Notes: a model not told the origin generated them from the sequence alone. DNA of 41,883 nucleotides from Rhodospirillales bacterium (GCA_028820995.1 JAPPHR010000112.1:1-41883); one strand, 5' to 3'; positions 16,988 to 25,906 are shown, counted from the stretch's first letter. Numbers and translations: made by a program.

Positions 16988-17395
16988 TCAGCCGGAGTCG
17001 TCCCAAACCCATGCGATCTGCTCCGTGTCCTCATACGCTTGCCAGTGAGCGATCGCACCCTTGGAGACGCGGAAATACCAGGCCGTCTCCTGATGAAGCA
17101 GCCGACCCGTGTTCTTGGCGGCCGATGTCTCGTCGATGAGCACCATCACGTGCTCGCCCTCGCCGAACATCAAATTCACCGTGTGGTCGCGGATGTCGAG
17201 CAGCGCACCGATTGCATGGAAGCATTGCTTGATCGGCTCCCGTCCCTGCCAGCGGCCGGCCCAGGCTACCTTGAACGAGCCCGGCAGGACGACCACTGCA
17301 TCGTCGGCCAGCAAGCCCATCATTGTTTGACCGTCGCCGCCCTTGATGGCGGCCAGGAATTGCCGGACGACCTCCTTCGGTTCGCTCTCTGCCAT
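16988..17395 (-). CDS. SnoaL / NTF2-like protein
   Basis: 135 residues with the cone-shaped NTF2-like pattern: an N-terminal helix (PKEVVRQFLAAIKGGDGQTM), LLADDAVVVLPGS, GREPIKQCFHAIGALL, and paired strands ending WQAYEDTEQIAWVWDD. Members bind or isomerise small hydrophobic compounds, but many have no known activity. I took ATG 17395 (MAESEPKE) because AGGAGGG lies 9 bases upstream; earlier in-frame codons would run into the MmgE/PrpD gene. It lies between that gene and the cupin, suggesting one metabolic unit. Confidence 0.7.
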   Translation of the reverse strand: MAESEPKEVVRQFLAAIKGGDGQTMMGLLADDAVVVLPGSFKVAWAGRWQGREPIKQCFHAIGALLDIRDHTVNLMFGEGEHVMVLIDETSAAKNTGRLLHQETAWYFRVSKGAIAHWQAYEDTEQIAWVWDDSG

Positions 17396-17447
17396 GGTTG
17401 CCTGCCCTCCTGCCGTGTATGCGAGTCCGAGACTCGCCTTGTCCGAT

Positions 17448-18845
17448 TCAGGCGTTCGCCGGCGCGCAAAGTAGCGCAATGAGCCGCTTGAGACCGCCCG
17501 CTTCTTCGAGAGACCATACCGCATCGACGAGATCGGCAACGTCCGGCGCGTCGTTCATGGCGGCCAAGAGGCCCCCGATCTTGTCGGCGATTGCGTCGGT
17601 CGTGAGTGGGCGCGCGGGAGACCCGCAGCTATCCAGCACCTCGGATCGGCGGCGCGTGCCGTCGGGCGCGGTGAGCTCGACCCAGCTGCCGAAACGAGCA
17701 GGGAAGACCGCCTGAATCGCATCGTCGGCTACAGCGTCGACCCGGTCCGCGACCGCGAGGATGCGTGGATCGGCGAGCCTCTCCTCCTCGTAGCCTTCGT
17801 AGCGACTCGGCCCGCAAACGATGCTCGCGCCCAGCGCATAAGGGAGGCTGTACTGGGCGGCCATGACCGATTGCGGCCGGCGCAGCATGTGTTGGCTCAC
17901 CAGGATGTCCGGCCCGCCGACCGTAATCTTCGAGATTGCCTCGTCCGGTATGGAGAATTCTTCCGTCACCTCGCGCAGCGCATCGATGGTCGAGTGGAAC
18001 AGGCGGCAACAGGGATAGGGCTTCAGGCTAATTCGGTGGATCTGGAACGGATCGCCCGCACGCCGCTCCAGGCGCTCGGGCTTCGGGTTGAGGCCGAACA
18101 GCGCGCAGAGGCCGTAGCGCCCATCAAGAGCCTGAGCCGGGCCGGCAATGCCGAGCCGGGCATGTTCGGCCGCCATCGTTCCGTGTTGCGCGCCGTAGCC
18201 CGCATGGAGTCGCTTGACCGTGGTGCCGCTCGCATCCTGCGAGAACTGCATGGAGCCCCCGGCAGCCGAGAGCACCAATCCCCACGACTGCGCCATTTCG
18301 GCCGCATCCAGCCCGTAGAGCTTGGCCGCCGCGGTTGCGGCCCCGAAGCCGCCGAAAAGCGCCGTCGGGTGGAAGCCCCGTTCGATCACGTCCGCCGCGC
18401 CCGCCGCCATGCCGGCCCGCGCCATGACTTCGTAGCCGGCGACGATCGTCGCGACCACCGCCTCGCCCGAGGCCCCGGCGGCGCGTCCGACGGCGAGGGC
18501 CGTGGCGATGACCGGCGCGCCCGGATGGCTCAGCGATTCGTCGTGGGTGTCGTCAAGCTCCATGCCGTGGGCGGCGGCAGCATTCACGAAGGCTGCGACA
18601 GAGGGCGCCGCATGCTCGTGTGAGCCGACGATAAGGCTTCCGTCGCCATTGCCGAGCGTCGCCCCCCAGTCGGCCAGCGCCCTGGACCAGGGCATGTCCG
18701 AGCCACGCCAAGCAACGCCGACGTGATCCAATAGCAGACGCTTGACCTGCTCCACGTCCTCCGGCGCAAGCGCCGCGTAGACGAGGCCGGACATCTCTTC
18801 CGCCAGAAGGCGTGTGCGGTCGCGATCGGCCGCCGCAGGCTCCAT
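17448..18845 (-). CDS. MmgE/PrpD-family protein
   Basis: 465 residues, the typical length of the MmgE/PrpD family (2-methylcitrate dehydratase, cis-aconitate decarboxylase and related lyases). Recognisable parts are AAAHGMELDDTHDESLSHPG with the active-site Asp/His region, ATIVAGYEVMARAG, GFHPTALFGGFGAATAAAKL and a C-terminal lid including HRISLKPYPCCRLFHS. The gene is outside any methylcitrate operon (no prpB or prpC here), so a different hydroxy-acid or related substrate is likely. It is read divergently from the amidase operon; 131 bp separate the two starts. Confidence 0.85.
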   Translation of the reverse strand: MEPAAADRDRTRLLAEEMSGLVYAALAPEDVEQVKRLLLDHVGVAWRGSDMPWSRALADWGATLGNGDGSLIVGSHEHAAPSVAAFVNAAAAHGMELDDTHDESLSHPGAPVIATALAVGRAAGASGEAVVATIVAGYEVMARAGMAAGAADVIERGFHPTALFGGFGAATAAAKLYGLDAAEMAQSWGLVLSAAGGSMQFSQDASGTTVKRLHAGYGAQHGTMAAEHARLGIAGPAQALDGRYGLCALFGLNPKPERLERRAGDPFQIHRISLKPYPCCRLFHSTIDALREVTEEFSIPDEAISKITVGGPDILVSQHMLRRPQSVMAAQYSLPYALGASIVCGPSRYEGYEEERLADPRILAVADRVDAVADDAIQAVFPARFGSWVELTAPDGTRRRSEVLDSCGSPARPLTTDAIADKIGGLLAAMNDAPDVADLVDAVWSLEEAGGLKRLIALLCAPANA

Positions 18846-18907
18846 CGCCGCGCTCCCGGTTCGCTGCAGACTTCCCTGCCCTCACCGGCCATATGGTTAC
18901 GGCGGCC

Positions 18908-18939
18908 CATATTGCACCCCCGCCCGGGTGCTGTATACA
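18908..18939 (+). promoter_or_regulatory. Candidate promoter overlapped by an inverted repeat
   Basis: Arms CATATTGCACCC (18908-18919) and GGGTGCTGTATA (18926-18937) form a 9-of-12 inverted repeat with a 6-bp spacer in the divergent region. Within it TTGCAC (18912-18917) and TATACA (18934-18939) are 16 bp apart and suit a + strand promoter for the amidase operon. A repressor bound to the repeat would cover the promoter. No regulator gene lies beside it. Confidence 0.5.
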
Positions 18940-18976
18940 GGGCCGTCCGTCGTCGCCGCGCCGACAGGTGCCTCCA

Positions 18977-19177
18977 ATGGCCAGAGTTTCCGGGGAACTC
19001 ATTACCGCGCAGGCCGCAGCCGGCGGCTACCGCCCGCCCAGCCAAGAGCGCGCCGAGGCGCTCGCCGAAGCGATCGGGCTTCTGGTGCAGGCGGCGGACG
19101 AAGCGGCCGCCCGGCTCACGTTCGAATCGGAGCCCGCGCACTTCCTCATCGCCATGGACGAGACGGCGGCGCGCTGA
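18977..19177 (+). CDS. Tiny GatC/AtzG-like partner of the amidase
   Basis: 66 residues, mostly one or two helices (MARVSGELITAQAA, ERAEALAEAIGLLVQAADEA) ending PAHFLIAMDE. Its size, position one base before the amidase ATG and helical make-up recall AtzG and GatC, small proteins that stabilise amidase-signature enzymes. Sequence similarity is weak, so this is inference from context. An ATG with a purine-poor leader (GGTGCCTCCA) starts it; longer reading is possible in frame from 18812 but would run through the promoter region. Confidence 0.6.
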   Translation: MARVSGELITAQAAAGGYRPPSQERAEALAEAIGLLVQAADEAAARLTFESEPAHFLIAMDETAAR

Positions 19178-19178
19178 T

Positions 19179-20591
19179 ATGAGCGACGACATCCACCTGT
19201 TGAGCCTGGTGGAGCTCGCCGACGCGATCGCCGCGCGGCACCTCTCCGCCGTCGAGGTGCTGACCGCTACCATCGCCCGCGCGGAGCGGCTTCAGCCGGT
19301 GCTCAACTGTTTCATTTCCCTGCAGGCAGAGGCGGCGCTGGAGAGCGCTGCGGCGGCCGATGCGGCGCTCGCGCGTGGCGAGGCGCCAGGCCCTTTGCAC
19401 GGCGTGCCGCTGGCGCACAAGGACATGTTCTACCGGGCGGGCCATGTCACCACCTGCGGCTCGCGCATCCGCAGGGACTTCGTTCCGGACCACGACAGCA
19501 CCGCCCTCTCCCGCCTCGATCGGGCAGGCGCGATCTATCTCGGCGGGCTCAACATGGCGGAGTTCGCCACCGGCCCCACCGGCCACAACGAGCATTGGGG
19601 CGATTGCCGCAACCCTTGGAACCAGGCCCACATCTCCGGCGGCTCTTCGAGCGGCTCCGGCGCGTCGGTCGGAGGCCGGGTGGTCTACGGCGCACTCGGC
19701 TCCGACACCGGCGGCTCCGTCCGCCTGCCGTCGGCCTGCTGCGGCGTGGTCGGACTCAAGCCGACCAACGGCCTCGTCAGCCGCTACGGGCTCATGCCCC
19801 TCTCCCACACACTGGACACGGTGGGCCCGCTTACCCGGACCGTGCGTGACGCGGCGCGGATCGTGGGCGTAATCGCCGGCCACGACCCGCGCGATCCGAC
19901 GACCAGCGACCGCCCCGTGCCCGGTTACGAAGCAGCGCTGGCCGAGGGCGCCGAAGGCCTCAGGATCGGTGTGCCGGCGGACTATTTCTATGACCTCGCC
20001 ACCGACGAGGTGCGTGCCCTGATGGAACGCAGCCTCGACGTCTTCCGCTCCGCCGGTGCCGAAATCGTCGAAGTCTCGGTGCCCGACATCGCGCGCATCA
20101 ACAACCTCTCCAATGTCGTCCTTTCGAGCGAGGCGGCGGCCATTCACGAGCCCTGGATCGCCGGCCGGCCCGACGACTATCAGGAGCAGGTGCGCAACCG
20201 CTACGAGCCCGGCCTTCACGTGCCTGCGGTAAAGTACATCCAGGCTCTCTCCGCCCGCGCCGGATTGCTGCGCGAATTCGTCGATACCGCGCTCGCAGGC
20301 GTCGACGCCCTGCACACGCCGGGCATTCCCTTCGCCATCCCGACGCGGGACCAGACGAACGTCGGCGGGGGCGAGCGGATGGCCGCCATGGTCGCCGGCC
20401 TGAGCTGGTGCACCCGCGCCGCCAACTACCTCGGCGGTCCCGGGCTGATCGTGCCCTGCGGCTTTACCGGGAACGGCCTGCCCACCGCCTTCCAGCTGAT
20501 GGGCCGCCCCTTCTCCGAGTCGACGCTTTTCCGCCTCGGCCACGCTTACCAGAGCGCGACCGACTGGCACACGCGGGCCCCAAGTCTATAA
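19179..20591 (+). CDS. Amidase-signature family hydrolase
   Basis: 470 residues. The amidase-signature catalytic triad is visible: Lys in [10 protein letters not shown], cis-Ser in [12 protein letters not shown] and nucleophile Ser in [11 protein letters not shown]. The overall pattern ([32 protein letters not shown]) resembles GatA-like and aryl/aliphatic amidases such as AtzE. It hydrolyses an amide, nitrile-derived or allophanate-like compound; the substrate is unknown. It follows the tiny GatC-like gene by one base, so the two are translationally coupled. It is not the tRNA amidotransferase GatA, since no gatB or gatC proper is present. Confidence 0.9.
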   Translation: MSDDIHLLSLVELADAIAARHLSAVEVLTATIARAERLQPVLNCFISLQAEAALESAAAADAALARGEAPGPLHGVPLAHKDMFYRAGHVTTCGSRIRRDFVPDHDSTALSRLDRAGAIYLGGLNMAEFATGPTGHNEHWGDCRNPWNQAHISGGSSSGSGASVGGRVVYGALGSDTGGSVRLPSACCGVVGLKPTNGLVSRYGLMPLSHTLDTVGPLTRTVRDAARIVGVIAGHDPRDPTTSDRPVPGYEAALAEGAEGLRIGVPADYFYDLATDEVRALMERSLDVFRSAGAEIVEVSVPDIARINNLSNVVLSSEAAAIHEPWIAGRPDDYQEQVRNRYEPGLHVPAVKYIQALSARAGLLREFVDTALAGVDALHTPGIPFAIPTRDQTNVGGGERMAAMVAGLSWCTRAANYLGGPGLIVPCGFTGNGLPTAFQLMGRPFSESTLFRLGHAYQSATDWHTRAPSL

Positions 20592-20671
20592 TCCCGCGCC
20601 GGCGCCGCACTGAGCGATTGCGGCCGGCATGCACCCCTGAAGCACGAGCGATGGAGGCGTGAGCGATACCG

Positions 20672-21058
20672 ATGACCGCGCATGGCACATTCTTCTGGAA
20701 CGAGCTGATGACCTGGAGCGTCGACAAGGCGAAGGCGTTCTACGCGGACACCCTGGATTGGCAGTATGAGTCGCACCCGATGGCGGATGGCGGCACCTAC
20801 ACGCTCTGCAAAGCTGGCGAGGCCATGGCCGCCGGCATCTTCGAGATGAAGCCGGGCACGGGCTTCGACGGGGTGCCGGACCACTGGTTTTCCTACATCA
20901 CGGTGGACGATGTCGACGCACGGCTCGCAGGCGTCGCGGCAGCCGGCGGCGAGGTCTGCCGGCCGGCCTTCGATGTGCCCGATGTCGGCCGCTTCGCCGT
21001 GGTCAAGGACGGCGGCGGCGCCTTCATCGGCTGGGTCACCCCGATTCAGCGGAACTGA
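20672..21058 (+). CDS. VOC-family (glyoxalase-fold) protein
   Basis: 128 residues with the two babbb modules of the vicinal-oxygen-chelate fold: FFWNELMTWSVDKAKAFYAD, IFEMKPG, HWFSYITVDDVDARLAG and GRFAVVKDGGGAFIGWV. Members use a metal to act on glyoxals, catechols or antibiotics, but many in this subgroup (resembling 27 kDa antigen CFP30B-type modules) have no known reaction. ATG 20672 has a weak ribosome site. Its stop is in the same frame as the FAD oxygenase that follows, only 18 bases before that gene's apparent start. Confidence 0.8.
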   Translation: MTAHGTFFWNELMTWSVDKAKAFYADTLDWQYESHPMADGGTYTLCKAGEAMAAGIFEMKPGTGFDGVPDHWFSYITVDDVDARLAGVAAAGGEVCRPAFDVPDVGRFAVVKDGGGAFIGWVTPIQRN

Positions 21059-21063
21059 CGCCC

Positions 21064-21070
21064 GGGGAGG
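21064..21070 (+). promoter_or_regulatory. Ribosome binding site that fixes an AUC start
   Basis: GGGGAGG lies 6 bases before ATC 21077. Between the in-frame stop at 21056-21058 and the end of the FAD-binding motif there is no ATG, GTG, TTG or CTG codon in frame, so this site argues for initiation at AUC. Confidence 0.55.
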
Positions 21071-21076
21071 CGCGCA

Positions 21077-22246
21077 ATCTACGACGCGATCGTCGTCGGC
21101 GCCCGCTGCGCCGGCGCGCCCACGGCAATGCTGCTGGCCCGCGAGGGCTATCGCGTGCTGTTGCTCGATCGCGACCGCTTCCCCAGCGACATGGGGCAAT
21201 CGACACACCTGATCCACCCGCTGGGCGTCGCCCATCTGCGCGATTGGGGCGTCCTGCCGCAGATCGCCGCCCGCGCCGTGCCCTTTACCGGTTGGCGCGT
21301 CGATCTTCACGGCACCGTGCTGAGCGGTGCGCCGCCGGCTGTGAACGGCTGCGAAGACTCGTACGGTCCCCGCCGCTATCTGCTGGATACCGTGCTTGCC
21401 GAGGCGGCGGTGGTTGCCGGGGCGGAGTTTCGCGACGGCATCCGCGTGGTCGATCTGGTCGAGGATGGCAACAGGGTCGCCGGCATCGTTGCCACGGCAG
21501 CCGATGGAAGCCGGCAGGTCGAACGGGCCCGCCTCGTCATCGGCGCCGATGGGCCGAACTCGGTCGTCGCCCGCTGCGCCGGCGCGAACGAATCCCTGTG
21601 CGAGCCCATCGTGCAGAGCAACATCTGGAGCTATTGGGAGGGCCTCGCGCTCGACCATGTCAGGCTCTACATCCGCGAGCGCAAGGGTGCCTTCGCCTTC
21701 CCCGCGAGCGACGGCACGGTACTGGTCTCCGCAAACCTGATGCACGACGAGTTCGTGGCCGCCCGGCACGACCGCGAAGCGGCCTTCCACGCCAGGGTCG
21801 AAGACGTCGCGCCCAATCTTCACGCAATGCTGCCCGGTGCAACGCGGACGGAGGGCTTCCACGGCGGCTGCACGCGGGCCTTCGTGCGCGAGGCTGCGGG
21901 TCCCGGCTGGGCGCTGGTGGGAGATGCGGGGATGAAGAAGGACCCGGTCACCGCGCAGGGAATCTCGACCGCGTTCCGCTGTGCCGAGATGCTGGCCGAG
22001 GCTGTGGACGACGGACTGAGCGGTCGCCGCGATCTTGACGAGGCGCTTGCCGATTACGCGACCGAGCGCGACCGCTGGCTGCTGCCCTACTACCGCTTTA
22101 CTGCCCAGCTTGCCCGCTTCGCCAAGCCGACCGAGACACTTGCTGCTTACTACCGCGAAATTCAGGACGATCCGGCCGAAACCGCCCGCCTCTTCGGTTG
22201 TGTGGCCCTCACCCACTCGCCCGACGACGTGCTTCCTCCCGCTTAG
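21077..22246 (+). CDS. FAD-dependent oxygenase/oxidoreductase (non-canonical start)
   Basis: 389 residues counted from ATC 21077. It is a group-A flavoprotein: the N-terminal FAD-binding motif VVGARCAGAPTAMLLAREG, the middle GADGPNSVVAR, and the GDAGMKKDPVTAQGISTAF that binds FAD ribityl are all present. Relatives begin M-(T)-YDAIVVGAR, which places the start at this ATC. The first ATG (21128) would cut off the FAD-binding glycines. Whether AUC is truly used, or an ATG was lost by mutation or base error, cannot be told. The substrate is unknown; the gene follows the VOC protein in the amidase operon. Confidence 0.8.
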   Translation: MYDAIVVGARCAGAPTAMLLAREGYRVLLLDRDRFPSDMGQSTHLIHPLGVAHLRDWGVLPQIAARAVPFTGWRVDLHGTVLSGAPPAVNGCEDSYGPRRYLLDTVLAEAAVVAGAEFRDGIRVVDLVEDGNRVAGIVATAADGSRQVERARLVIGADGPNSVVARCAGANESLCEPIVQSNIWSYWEGLALDHVRLYIRERKGAFAFPASDGTVLVSANLMHDEFVAARHDREAAFHARVEDVAPNLHAMLPGATRTEGFHGGCTRAFVREAAGPGWALVGDAGMKKDPVTAQGISTAFRCAEMLAEAVDDGLSGRRDLDEALADYATERDRWLLPYYRFTAQLARFAKPTETLAAYYREIQDDPAETARLFGCVALTHSPDDVLPPA

Positions 22247-22374
22247 CCGGGGCTGCTTATGTCCATTTGCCGCTGCCCGACTGCCCGTGCGTTGCATGGC
22301 ACGATGCTGGCGTAAGCGAAGCGCGCTGTGCAGCGCACCATCGTCCGGGGCATCGCGCGCGCCAGAAACCCAAC

Positions 22375-24054
22375 TTAGCCCCGAGGCGCCGCTTTCGCTT
22401 GCTGCCGCGCCCAGGAGTCGCGCAGGCCGACCGTGCGGTTGAAGACGGGCCGTTCGGATGTGGAGACCGGATCGGGGCAGAAATAGCCCTGCCGCTCGAA
22501 TTGCACCGTCTCACCCGGCCGCGAGCCGGCAAGGCTGGGCTCGAGGCGGCAGCCCGTCAGCAGGGTACGGGACTCCGGATTGAGGTCGTCCCAGAGCGCA
22601 CCCCCGTCGGCACCCGGAGTCGGCTTGGTGAAGAGGGAGCCGTAAAGGCGCACCTCCCCCTCGACCGAGTCTTCGGCGGAGACCCAGTGCAATGCCCCCC
22701 TCACCTTGCGCCCGTCCGGCGCCTGGCCGCCCCGGGTCTCGGGGTCGTAGGTGCAGCGAAGCTCGGTGACGGCGCCGGAGGCATCCTTCAGCACCTCTCG
22801 GCAGGTCACGAGATAGCCGTAGCGGAGCCGCACCTCGCGGCCCGGCGCCAGCCGGAAGAATTTCTTGGGCGGCTCCTCCATGAAGTCATCCGCCTCTACG
22901 TAAAGGGTGCGGCCGAAGGGGATCGGCCGAGTGCCGGAGGCCGGGTCTTCGGGGTTGTTGACGGCGTCGACGAACTCTCTTTCGCCCTCCGGATAGTTCT
23001 CGATCGTGAGCTTCAGCGGCCGCAATACCCCGAAGCGGCGCGGCGCGGTCTTGTTCAGCCGCTCGCGCACCGCGTGGTCGAGCATCGCCTGCTCCACCAG
23101 GTTGTCGCTGGTCTTGGAGATCGCGAGCAGGCCGACGAAATCGCGGATCGCCTCGGGCGGGACGCCGCGCCGGCGCAGGCCGCAGATGGTCGGCATCCGG
23201 GGGTCGTCCCAGCCGTCCACCCTGCCTTCCTCCACGAGCTGCGTGAGGCGGCGCTTGGAGAGCACCGTGTGGCTCAGGTTGAGACGTGAGAACTCGTACT
23301 GGCGCGGCACCATCGGTACCGGCAGCCGCTCGATCAGCCAGTCGTAGAGCGGGCGGTGATCCTCGAACTCGAGCGTGCAGAGCGAGTGCGTGACGCCCTC
23401 GATCGCGTCCGACTGCCCGTGGGCGAAGTCGTAGGTCGGATAGATGCACCAGTCCTCGCCGGTGCGCGGGTGGGCGGCGTGGAGGATGCGGTAGAGCACG
23501 GGGTCGCGCATGTTGATGTTGCCCGACGCCATGTCGATCTTCGCCCTGAGCACCCGCGCGCCTTCGGGGAACTCACCGGCCCGCATGCGGCGGAAGAGGT
23601 GGAGGCTCTCGGCTGTTGGCCGCGTCCGGTACGGGCTGTCGCGCCCCGGCTCGGTCAACGTGCCGCGATGCGCGCGGATATCCTCCGCCGAGAGATCGTC
23701 CACGTAGGCGTCGCCGGCTTCGATCAGGTGCTCGGCCCACGCGTAGAGGCGCTCGAAGTGGTCGGAGGCGAAGTAGAGGTGCTCCCCCCAGTCGAAGCCG
23801 AGCCAGCGCACGTCCTTCTGGATCGCCTCGATGAACTCGTGCTCCTCCTTGGTCGGGTTGGTGTCGTCGAAGCGCATGTGGCAGCGCCCGCCGAACTCCT
23901 GCGGCACGCCGAAGTTGAGACAGATCGACTTGGCGTGGCCGATGTGCAGATAGCCGTTGGGCTCCGGCGGGAAGCGCGTCACCACCTCGTCATGCCGCCC
24001 GGCCGCAAGGTCGGCCCGGACCACCGCCCGGATGAAATCGTCGCTAGTGCTCAT
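22375..24054 (-). CDS. glnS: Glutaminyl-tRNA synthetase
   Basis: 559 residues, class I GlnRS. The catalytic motif PEPNGYLHIGHAKSI near residue 32 and the KMSKS-equivalent VLSKRRL are present, with the GlnRS-specific RFDDTNP, the YDFAHGQSDAIEGVTHSLCT segment, and two beta-barrel anticodon domains at the C-terminus. It charges tRNA-Gln directly. Most alphaproteobacteria lack it and use GatCAB, so its presence points to acquisition by transfer or an unusual lineage. It converges with the FAD oxygenase gene; 128 bp separate them. GGGAGAG lies 13 bases before the start. Confidence 0.96.
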   Translation of the reverse strand: MSTSDDFIRAVVRADLAAGRHDEVVTRFPPEPNGYLHIGHAKSICLNFGVPQEFGGRCHMRFDDTNPTKEEHEFIEAIQKDVRWLGFDWGEHLYFASDHFERLYAWAEHLIEAGDAYVDDLSAEDIRAHRGTLTEPGRDSPYRTRPTAESLHLFRRMRAGEFPEGARVLRAKIDMASGNINMRDPVLYRILHAAHPRTGEDWCIYPTYDFAHGQSDAIEGVTHSLCTLEFEDHRPLYDWLIERLPVPMVPRQYEFSRLNLSHTVLSKRRLTQLVEEGRVDGWDDPRMPTICGLRRRGVPPEAIRDFVGLLAISKTSDNLVEQAMLDHAVRERLNKTAPRRFGVLRPLKLTIENYPEGEREFVDAVNNPEDPASGTRPIPFGRTLYVEADDFMEEPPKKFFRLAPGREVRLRYGYLVTCREVLKDASGAVTELRCTYDPETRGGQAPDGRKVRGALHWVSAEDSVEGEVRLYGSLFTKPTPGADGGALWDDLNPESRTLLTGCRLEPSLAGSRPGETVQFERQGYFCPDPVSTSERPVFNRTVGLRDSWARQQAKAAPRG

Positions 24055-24093
24055 GTGCTGCTGCTTTCTCTCCCGCTAACGTGGACCACCGCG

Positions 24094-25125
24094 TCAGCGG
24101 AAGTGCGGCATCACCTCGCTGGCGAAGAGTTCGGCCGAGGCCATGGCGTCGGCGCCGGGAATGCCGGGCATGTGCATCCAGCAGATCATCTCGCTCGGGT
24201 TGCAGGCCGCCTGGTAGTCGCGGATGCGGGCGATGGCGAAGTCGGGATCGCCGATGATGTAGCGGTCCTTGAAGGTCGCGAACGCGACCTCGGTGGGATC
24301 GTCGATCACACTGCCGTCGTCCCGCCTCAGCACCCGGTCGCCGGCGGCGGAAGCGGCGCCGTAAAGCTCGCGATAGAGGTAGTCCACCGCCGGCGCGGCC
24401 TTCGCTTCCGCCTCCGCCGTGGTCGGCGCGACGAACACCTGGCGGATGATCGGCCGCTCCGGGATCTCCCAGCCGGCGGCGGCGGCAGCGGCCTCGTAGG
24501 GCTTGAAGTGGTCCTGCAGCTCGGCGAGCCCGTGGCGAGGCGACATGATCTGCACCGAGCGCCGCGCCGCGGCCCGCCGCAACGAGCCCGGAGCCGAGAC
24601 CCCGTACCAGATGGGCGGATGCGGCCGCTGCACCGGCTTCGGCGTCACCCGCCCCTCGGGCACCCGGTAGTAGCGCCCCTCGAAGGAGAACGGCTCGCCG
24701 CTCCAGGCCTGGATCATCAGATCCAGCGCCTCCTCGAAGCGTCCCACGCGCTCCTCCCGCGGCACGCCGTGGGCGGCGAACTCCTGCGTCACGTAGCCCG
24801 GCGCCACGCCGAAGACGAAGCGCCCGCCCGAGAGGTTGTCGATCACCGCCACGTCTTCCGCCAGCTTGAGCGGGGCGTAGAGCGGCACCAGCAGGACCGC
24901 GGTGCCGATCCGCATCCGCTCGGTCACCGCCGCGGCGCCGGCCATGGCCACCAGGGGGCCGGGGCAGAATCCGTCCTTCTGAATGTGGTGGGAGCACTGG
25001 AACGCGGAGACGTAGCCCAGCTCTTCGGCCCGCGGCAGGCAACGCAGCATGTCCCGATAGGTCTCGCTGCTGGCGATGCCGCTCTCCGGCGGCACCTGGT
25101 GCGCGAAGAGGAGGCCGAATCTCAT
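24094..25125 (-). CDS. Luciferase-like (LLM class) flavin-dependent oxidoreductase
   Basis: 343 residues with the bacterial-luciferase TIM-barrel pattern: MRFGLLFAHQVPPES, RMRIGTAVLLVPLYAPLKLAEDVAVIDNLSGGRFVFGVAPGY in pieces, FSFEGRYYRV and PHPPIWYG. Members use reduced FMN or F420 to oxidise alkanes, nitrilotriacetate-like chelators or other compounds. The gene follows an SDR and a PPOX protein on the minus strand, suggesting a redox pathway. The start has a GGGGCAGC purine stretch upstream. The exact substrate and cofactor cannot be assigned. Confidence 0.85.
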   Translation of the reverse strand: MRFGLLFAHQVPPESGIASSETYRDMLRCLPRAEELGYVSAFQCSHHIQKDGFCPGPLVAMAGAAAVTERMRIGTAVLLVPLYAPLKLAEDVAVIDNLSGGRFVFGVAPGYVTQEFAAHGVPREERVGRFEEALDLMIQAWSGEPFSFEGRYYRVPEGRVTPKPVQRPHPPIWYGVSAPGSLRRAAARRSVQIMSPRHGLAELQDHFKPYEAAAAAAGWEIPERPIIRQVFVAPTTAEAEAKAAPAVDYLYRELYGAASAAGDRVLRRDDGSVIDDPTEVAFATFKDRYIIGDPDFAIARIRDYQAACNPSEMICWMHMPGIPGADAMASAELFASEVMPHFR

Positions 25126-25159
25126 TGCGCTGCCCCTGTCGCCTCAGCCGTCTGCGGCT

Positions 25160-25906
25160 TCATGAGAACGCGGCCCCGGCGATGCCCGCCAGCCAGCCGT
25201 CGTCCACGCCCAGGTTCACGCCGTGGATGTGGGCGGCGTCGTCGGAGCAGAGGAAGAGCGCGGCTGCGGCGATATTGTCGGGCTCCATGTAGCCGGTGCG
25301 GGTCGCCAGCATGCGTGCGAGGCCGGCGTTGAAGGCGTCGTTCGTCCACTGGTGCTCGGTCATCTGGGTGCGGATGAAGCCAGGCGCCACCGAGTTGACG
25401 TTGATCCTGTCGGGCGCGAGCTGCATCGCCAGCGCGCGCGTGAGGTTGAGGAGTCCGCCCTTCGCCGCGCAATAGGCCTCGGCGTTGGCGAAGCCCTGGC
25501 TTGCGGCGATGGACGTAGTGTTGACGACGCGGCCGCCGCCCTGCTTGCGCATTTGCGGCACCACCGACTGGATGAGGAAGAACACGCCCTTGAGGTTGAT
25601 GTCGAGGTTACGGTCCCAGTTCTCCTCCGTGGTCTCGTCGAAGGGCATCTGCTCGAAGACGCCGACGCAGTTGACCAGCAGGTCGATGGGCCCCAGATCG
25701 GCCTCGACCTCGGCGGCGAGACGCCGGCATTCCGAGACGCGGCTGAGATCGGCCACGTAGCAGCGAGCCTCCGCCACCGGGCTCTCGCCCGAGGCCGCGT
25801 CGGCGAGCGCCAGTTCCGCGCCTTCCGCGGCGAAGCGCTCGGCGACCTTGCGGCCGATGCCGCCGAGTCCGCCGGTGATCAGTGCCCGCTTGCCCTCAAG
25901 CCTCAT
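25160..25906 (-). CDS. Short-chain dehydrogenase/reductase
   Basis: 248 residues, classical SDR. The cofactor motif TGGLGGIG is near residue 11, an acidic residue in LADAAS favours NAD over NADP, NCVG follows, and the catalytic Ser (NTTSIAAS) and YCAAK are present. It reduces or oxidises a hydroxyl/keto group of a small molecule. AGGAG precedes ATG 25906. It lies between the PPOX protein and the luciferase-like gene, about 34 bp from each, and is probably cotranscribed with them. Confidence 0.92.
   Translation of the reverse strand: MRLEGKRALITGGLGGIGRKVAERFAAEGAELALADAASGESPVAEARCYVADLSRVSECRRLAAEVEADLGPIDLLVNCVGVFEQMPFDETTEENWDRNLDINLKGVFFLIQSVVPQMRKQGGGRVVNTTSIAASQGFANAEAYCAAKGGLLNLTRALAMQLAPDRINVNSVAPGFIRTQMTEHQWTNDAFNAGLARMLATRTGYMEPDNIAAAALFLCSDDAAHIHGVNLGVDDGWLAGIAGAAFS

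Noticed and set aside
19179-20591. GatA of the tRNA amidotransferase
   Set aside because: The amidase has the signature triad but no gatB or standard gatC is adjacent, and the operon is catabolic.
23356-25332. 658-codon open frame on the + strand opposite glnS and the luciferase-like gene
   Set aside because: It covers two genuine minus-strand genes and has low-complexity content.
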